Of a stretch of DNA of 32,142 bases, positions 31,196 to 32,142 are shown piece after piece. The notes under the pieces were generated by a model. It worked only from the letters and a program-made list of their open reading frames with translations, made no database searches and was not told where the DNA came from. Origin of the DNA: Desulfobacterales bacterium (GTDB lineage Bacteria > Desulfobacterota > Desulfobulbia > Desulfobulbales > JAGXFP01); assembly GCA_024637225.1 (NCBI GenBank), contig JAGXFP010000072.1:1-32142 (forward strand). The letters are read 5' to 3'. The stretch's first letter is position 1, and the number at the start of each line of letters is the position of its first letter. The translations under genes were made by a program, and so were the position numbers.

Positions 31196-31247
31196 TTTTT
31201 CGAGTTCCTGAATGCGTGACGGCTTAGTGATGAATTTTGTTTTATAC

Positions 31248-31298
31248 CACAAGGGCATAAGTTTCATACGAGCAGACAAGCTGCTCAACTCAGCTTTG
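31248..31298. repeat. Copy C of the 'GCTGCTCAACTCAGCTTT' repeat (shorter)
   Basis: ACAAGGGCATAAGTTTCATA and GACAAGCTGCTCAACTCAGC are shared with copies A and B, but the 'TTTGCACCC' part is missing. It lies between the permease and ACP 2. Confidence 0.65.
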
Positions 31299-31438
31299 TT
31301 ATCAATATCGTTGCCGCCTTGCATCTGCCCGTGCTCAAACGCTTACGGATTCAGGGAGTTGTTTCCACCGGATCGGCGATGAAGGGAAATCCCGGGGCCT
31401 TAATCTCATGATTGATTACAATTTTTTGGAGCTTTTGA

Positions 31439-31699
31439 ATGGATAAACTGGAGAATGAACTGTTGGAGATGATCTGTGAGGTCTGCAAGATTAAAGGTCC
31501 GGTCCCGGTCGATATTTCACCGACGGCGCCGCTGATCGGCCCCGAATCCCCTCTCGATATCGATTCCCTTGATGCGGTGGAGATAGTCTTCACGGTCCAG
31601 AACCGCTATAAAGTCCGGATCGATTCCGAAGAGACCAGCCGCAAGGTCCTGGGCAGCCTGAAGAGCCTGGCCGATTTCGTCAGGACCCATGGCCAGTAG
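31439..31699 (+). CDS. Acyl carrier protein 2
   Basis: 86 residues with DIDSLDAVEI, the phosphopantetheine site, Ser 43. GGAG (31427-31430) precedes the ATG. It is clearly different from ACP 1 outside the motif: its N terminus has 'MICEVCKIKGPVPV' with two Cys residues. Two ACPs are usual in aryl polyene loci. It is separated from the ABC operon by 243 bp including a repeat, so it may have its own promoter. A GCCCC-GAAA-GGGGC hairpin follows its stop. Confidence 0.93.
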   Translation: MDKLENELLEMICEVCKIKGPVPVDISPTAPLIGPESPLDIDSLDAVEIVFTVQNRYKVRIDSEETSRKVLGSLKSLADFVRTHGQ

Positions 31700-31716
31700 C
31701 CGGGCCGTTATTGGAT

Positions 31717-31730
31717 GCCCCGAAAGGGGC
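31717..31730 (+). other. GNRA-capped hairpin after ACP 2
   Basis: GCCCC (31717-31721), loop GAAA, GGGGC (31726-31730). No T-tract follows, so rather than a standard terminator it may be a 3' stabilising hairpin. Confidence 0.4.
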
Positions 31731-31814
31731 GGCATTACCGATGCCGTGATTAAGAGAAGAAAGCAAGCAATTACAGGTTGATAGAGATAGATTCCCCCGT
31801 AGTCGTCATGGCCT

Positions 31815-31873
31815 AAAAAAAAATAAAAAAATAGTCATAAATAATTGACAATATATCTGGGTTTTATGATATT
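31815..31873 (+). promoter_or_regulatory. Strong promoter with A-rich UP-like element for a small RNA
   Basis: A nearly pure A-run at 31815-31831, then TTGACA (31845-31850, perfect -35). A 17-bp spacer gives GATATT (31868-31873) as -10, four of six matches. Alternatives are TATGAT at 31865-31870 with a 14-bp spacer or TATTCT at 31870-31875 with 19. Transcription would begin near 31880. Confidence 0.6.
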
Positions 31874-31880
31874 CTTTATT

Positions 31881-31974
31881 TTGTGTAGGGCCAGAGCCCT
31901 TCCCCCCCCTTTAAGGTTCTGGACCCTGCCGTCGCCGGTCAACAATTAACGGATTGTTGGCCGGCATTTTTTTT
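31881..31974 (+). ncRNA. Candidate small RNA with a C-rich loop, about 94 nt
   Basis: Unannotated stem-loop 1: AGGGCCAGAGCC (31887-31898) pairs with GGTTCTGGACCCT (31915-31927) with one bulged A and one G-U pair. Its 16-nt loop has eight consecutive C residues (31902-31909). Stem-loop 2 is a strong intrinsic terminator. An upstream promoter with an A-rich element and the absence of any reading frame support a stand-alone RNA gene. Single-stranded C-rich loops are typical of sRNAs that pair with G-rich Shine-Dalgarno sequences. The family is not one I recognise. Confidence 0.65.
31934..31974 (+). terminator. Rho-independent terminator
   Basis: GCCGGTCAACAAT (31934-31946) pairs with ATTGTTGGCCGGC (31953-31965) over 13 bp with one G-U pair. 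The loop is TAACGG, followed by A and eight T residues (31967-31974). It is the best intrinsic terminator in the window. Confidence 0.9.
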
Positions 31975-32040
31975 GCGCGGAGCCCTAGTACCCTGTGTCC
32001 CGAATGGCACTAGTTTAAGCCTTTTTCCGGCAAGAATTTC

Positions 32041-32057
32041 AGCTGAAAATATCAGCT
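32041..32057. promoter_or_regulatory. Inverted repeat and TATAAT box before the terminal reading frame
   Basis: AGCTGA (32041-32046) and TCAGCT (32052-32057) flank a five-base spacer, directly before TATAAT (32061-32066). It could be an operator at a promoter; no clear -35 hexamer is present. The interval 31975-32040 shows nothing recognisable. Confidence 0.3.
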
Positions 32058-32076
32058 AGATATAATATATTAACGC

Positions 32077-32142
32077 ATGAAAAACATGCGAGAAACATTG
32101 CCAATGCTCCCAGGATTTTACCAGCGGGCCAGGCGTCGAAAA
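32077..32142 (+). CDS. Start of an unrecognised protein, cut by the window edge
   Basis: Twenty-two codons open from the ATG at 32077, giving MKNMRETLPMLPGFYQRARR and two more residues. The peptide is basic and I cannot assign it. The start codon lies in a perfect hairpin, CGCATG (32075-32080)/CATGCG (32086-32091). No clear ribosome site is visible, so the frame could be spurious or start elsewhere. Confidence 0.3.
   Translation, partial: MKNMRETLPMLPGFYQRARRRK

Overview
The window looks like a chromosomal segment of a Gram-negative bacterium with rather high GC. It is most likely a member of the Desulfobacterota (former Deltaproteobacteria), possibly a Desulfobulbales-type organism. This is an inference from three things: LpxL-type acyltransferases, LolA, an RND exporter and lipoproteins (an outer membrane is present); a bifunctional fructose-2,6-bisphosphate enzyme next to tex and pepN; and intergenic palindromic repeats of kinds I associate with that group. 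No rRNA, tRNA or species marker is present, so the assignment is tentative.

Layout. Positions 1-139 hold the 5' end of an IS3-type transposase gene on the minus strand. Positions 333-6649 carry three plus-strand housekeeping genes: 6-phosphofructo-2-kinase/fructose-2,6-bisphosphatase, the RNA-binding protein Tex, and aminopeptidase N. Positions 6650-7530 are decayed and repeat-rich: a relic of a family 2 glycosyltransferase, a palindromic repeat, a small lipoprotein gene and a MITE-like element with another repeat nested in it. A minus-strand LpxL-like acyltransferase follows.

From 8673 to 31699 nearly everything is on the plus strand and reads as one large biosynthetic and export locus. It combines an aryl-polyene-like type II fatty-acid/polyene set with three cobalamin-binding radical SAM proteins. 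The type II set is two acyl carrier proteins, two ketosynthases with complete Cys-His-His triads, two ketosynthase-like proteins without the catalytic Cys, a FabG ketoreductase, two hot-dog dehydratases and a thioesterase. Radical SAM proteins beside FabF, ACP and FabZ homologues are also typical of the clusters proposed for ladderane lipids. Assembly and export functions are a GT2-DUF2062 fusion, an LpxL-like acyltransferase, LolA, an MMPL/RND exporter, a DUF3261-type lipoprotein and an ABC-2 transporter. I see no aryl starter genes (ammonia-lyase, AMP ligase) here, so the product is not predictable as a standard aryl polyene. A working model is that the ACP-bound chain is elongated by ketosynthase/partner pairs, reduced and dehydrated, possibly modified by radical SAM chemistry, transferred to a lipid or glycolipid by the acyltransferase and GT2, and moved to the outer membrane by MMPL/LolA/DUF3261 and the ABC pump.

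The locus has been invaded by mobile and selfish DNA: an AT-rich ParD-like/RelE toxin-antitoxin pair between the first ACP and the first ketosynthase, a 109-bp MITE-like element that supplies the stop codon of a radical SAM gene, and several families of palindromic repeats. A secreted FlgT/LPP20-like plus CsgG-like gene pair sits in the middle.

After the last gene, positions 31815-31974 contain a strong candidate small RNA gene: an A-rich upstream element, a TTGACA promoter, a stem-loop presenting eight consecutive C residues, and a strong intrinsic terminator. The window ends in the first codons of an unrecognised reading frame.
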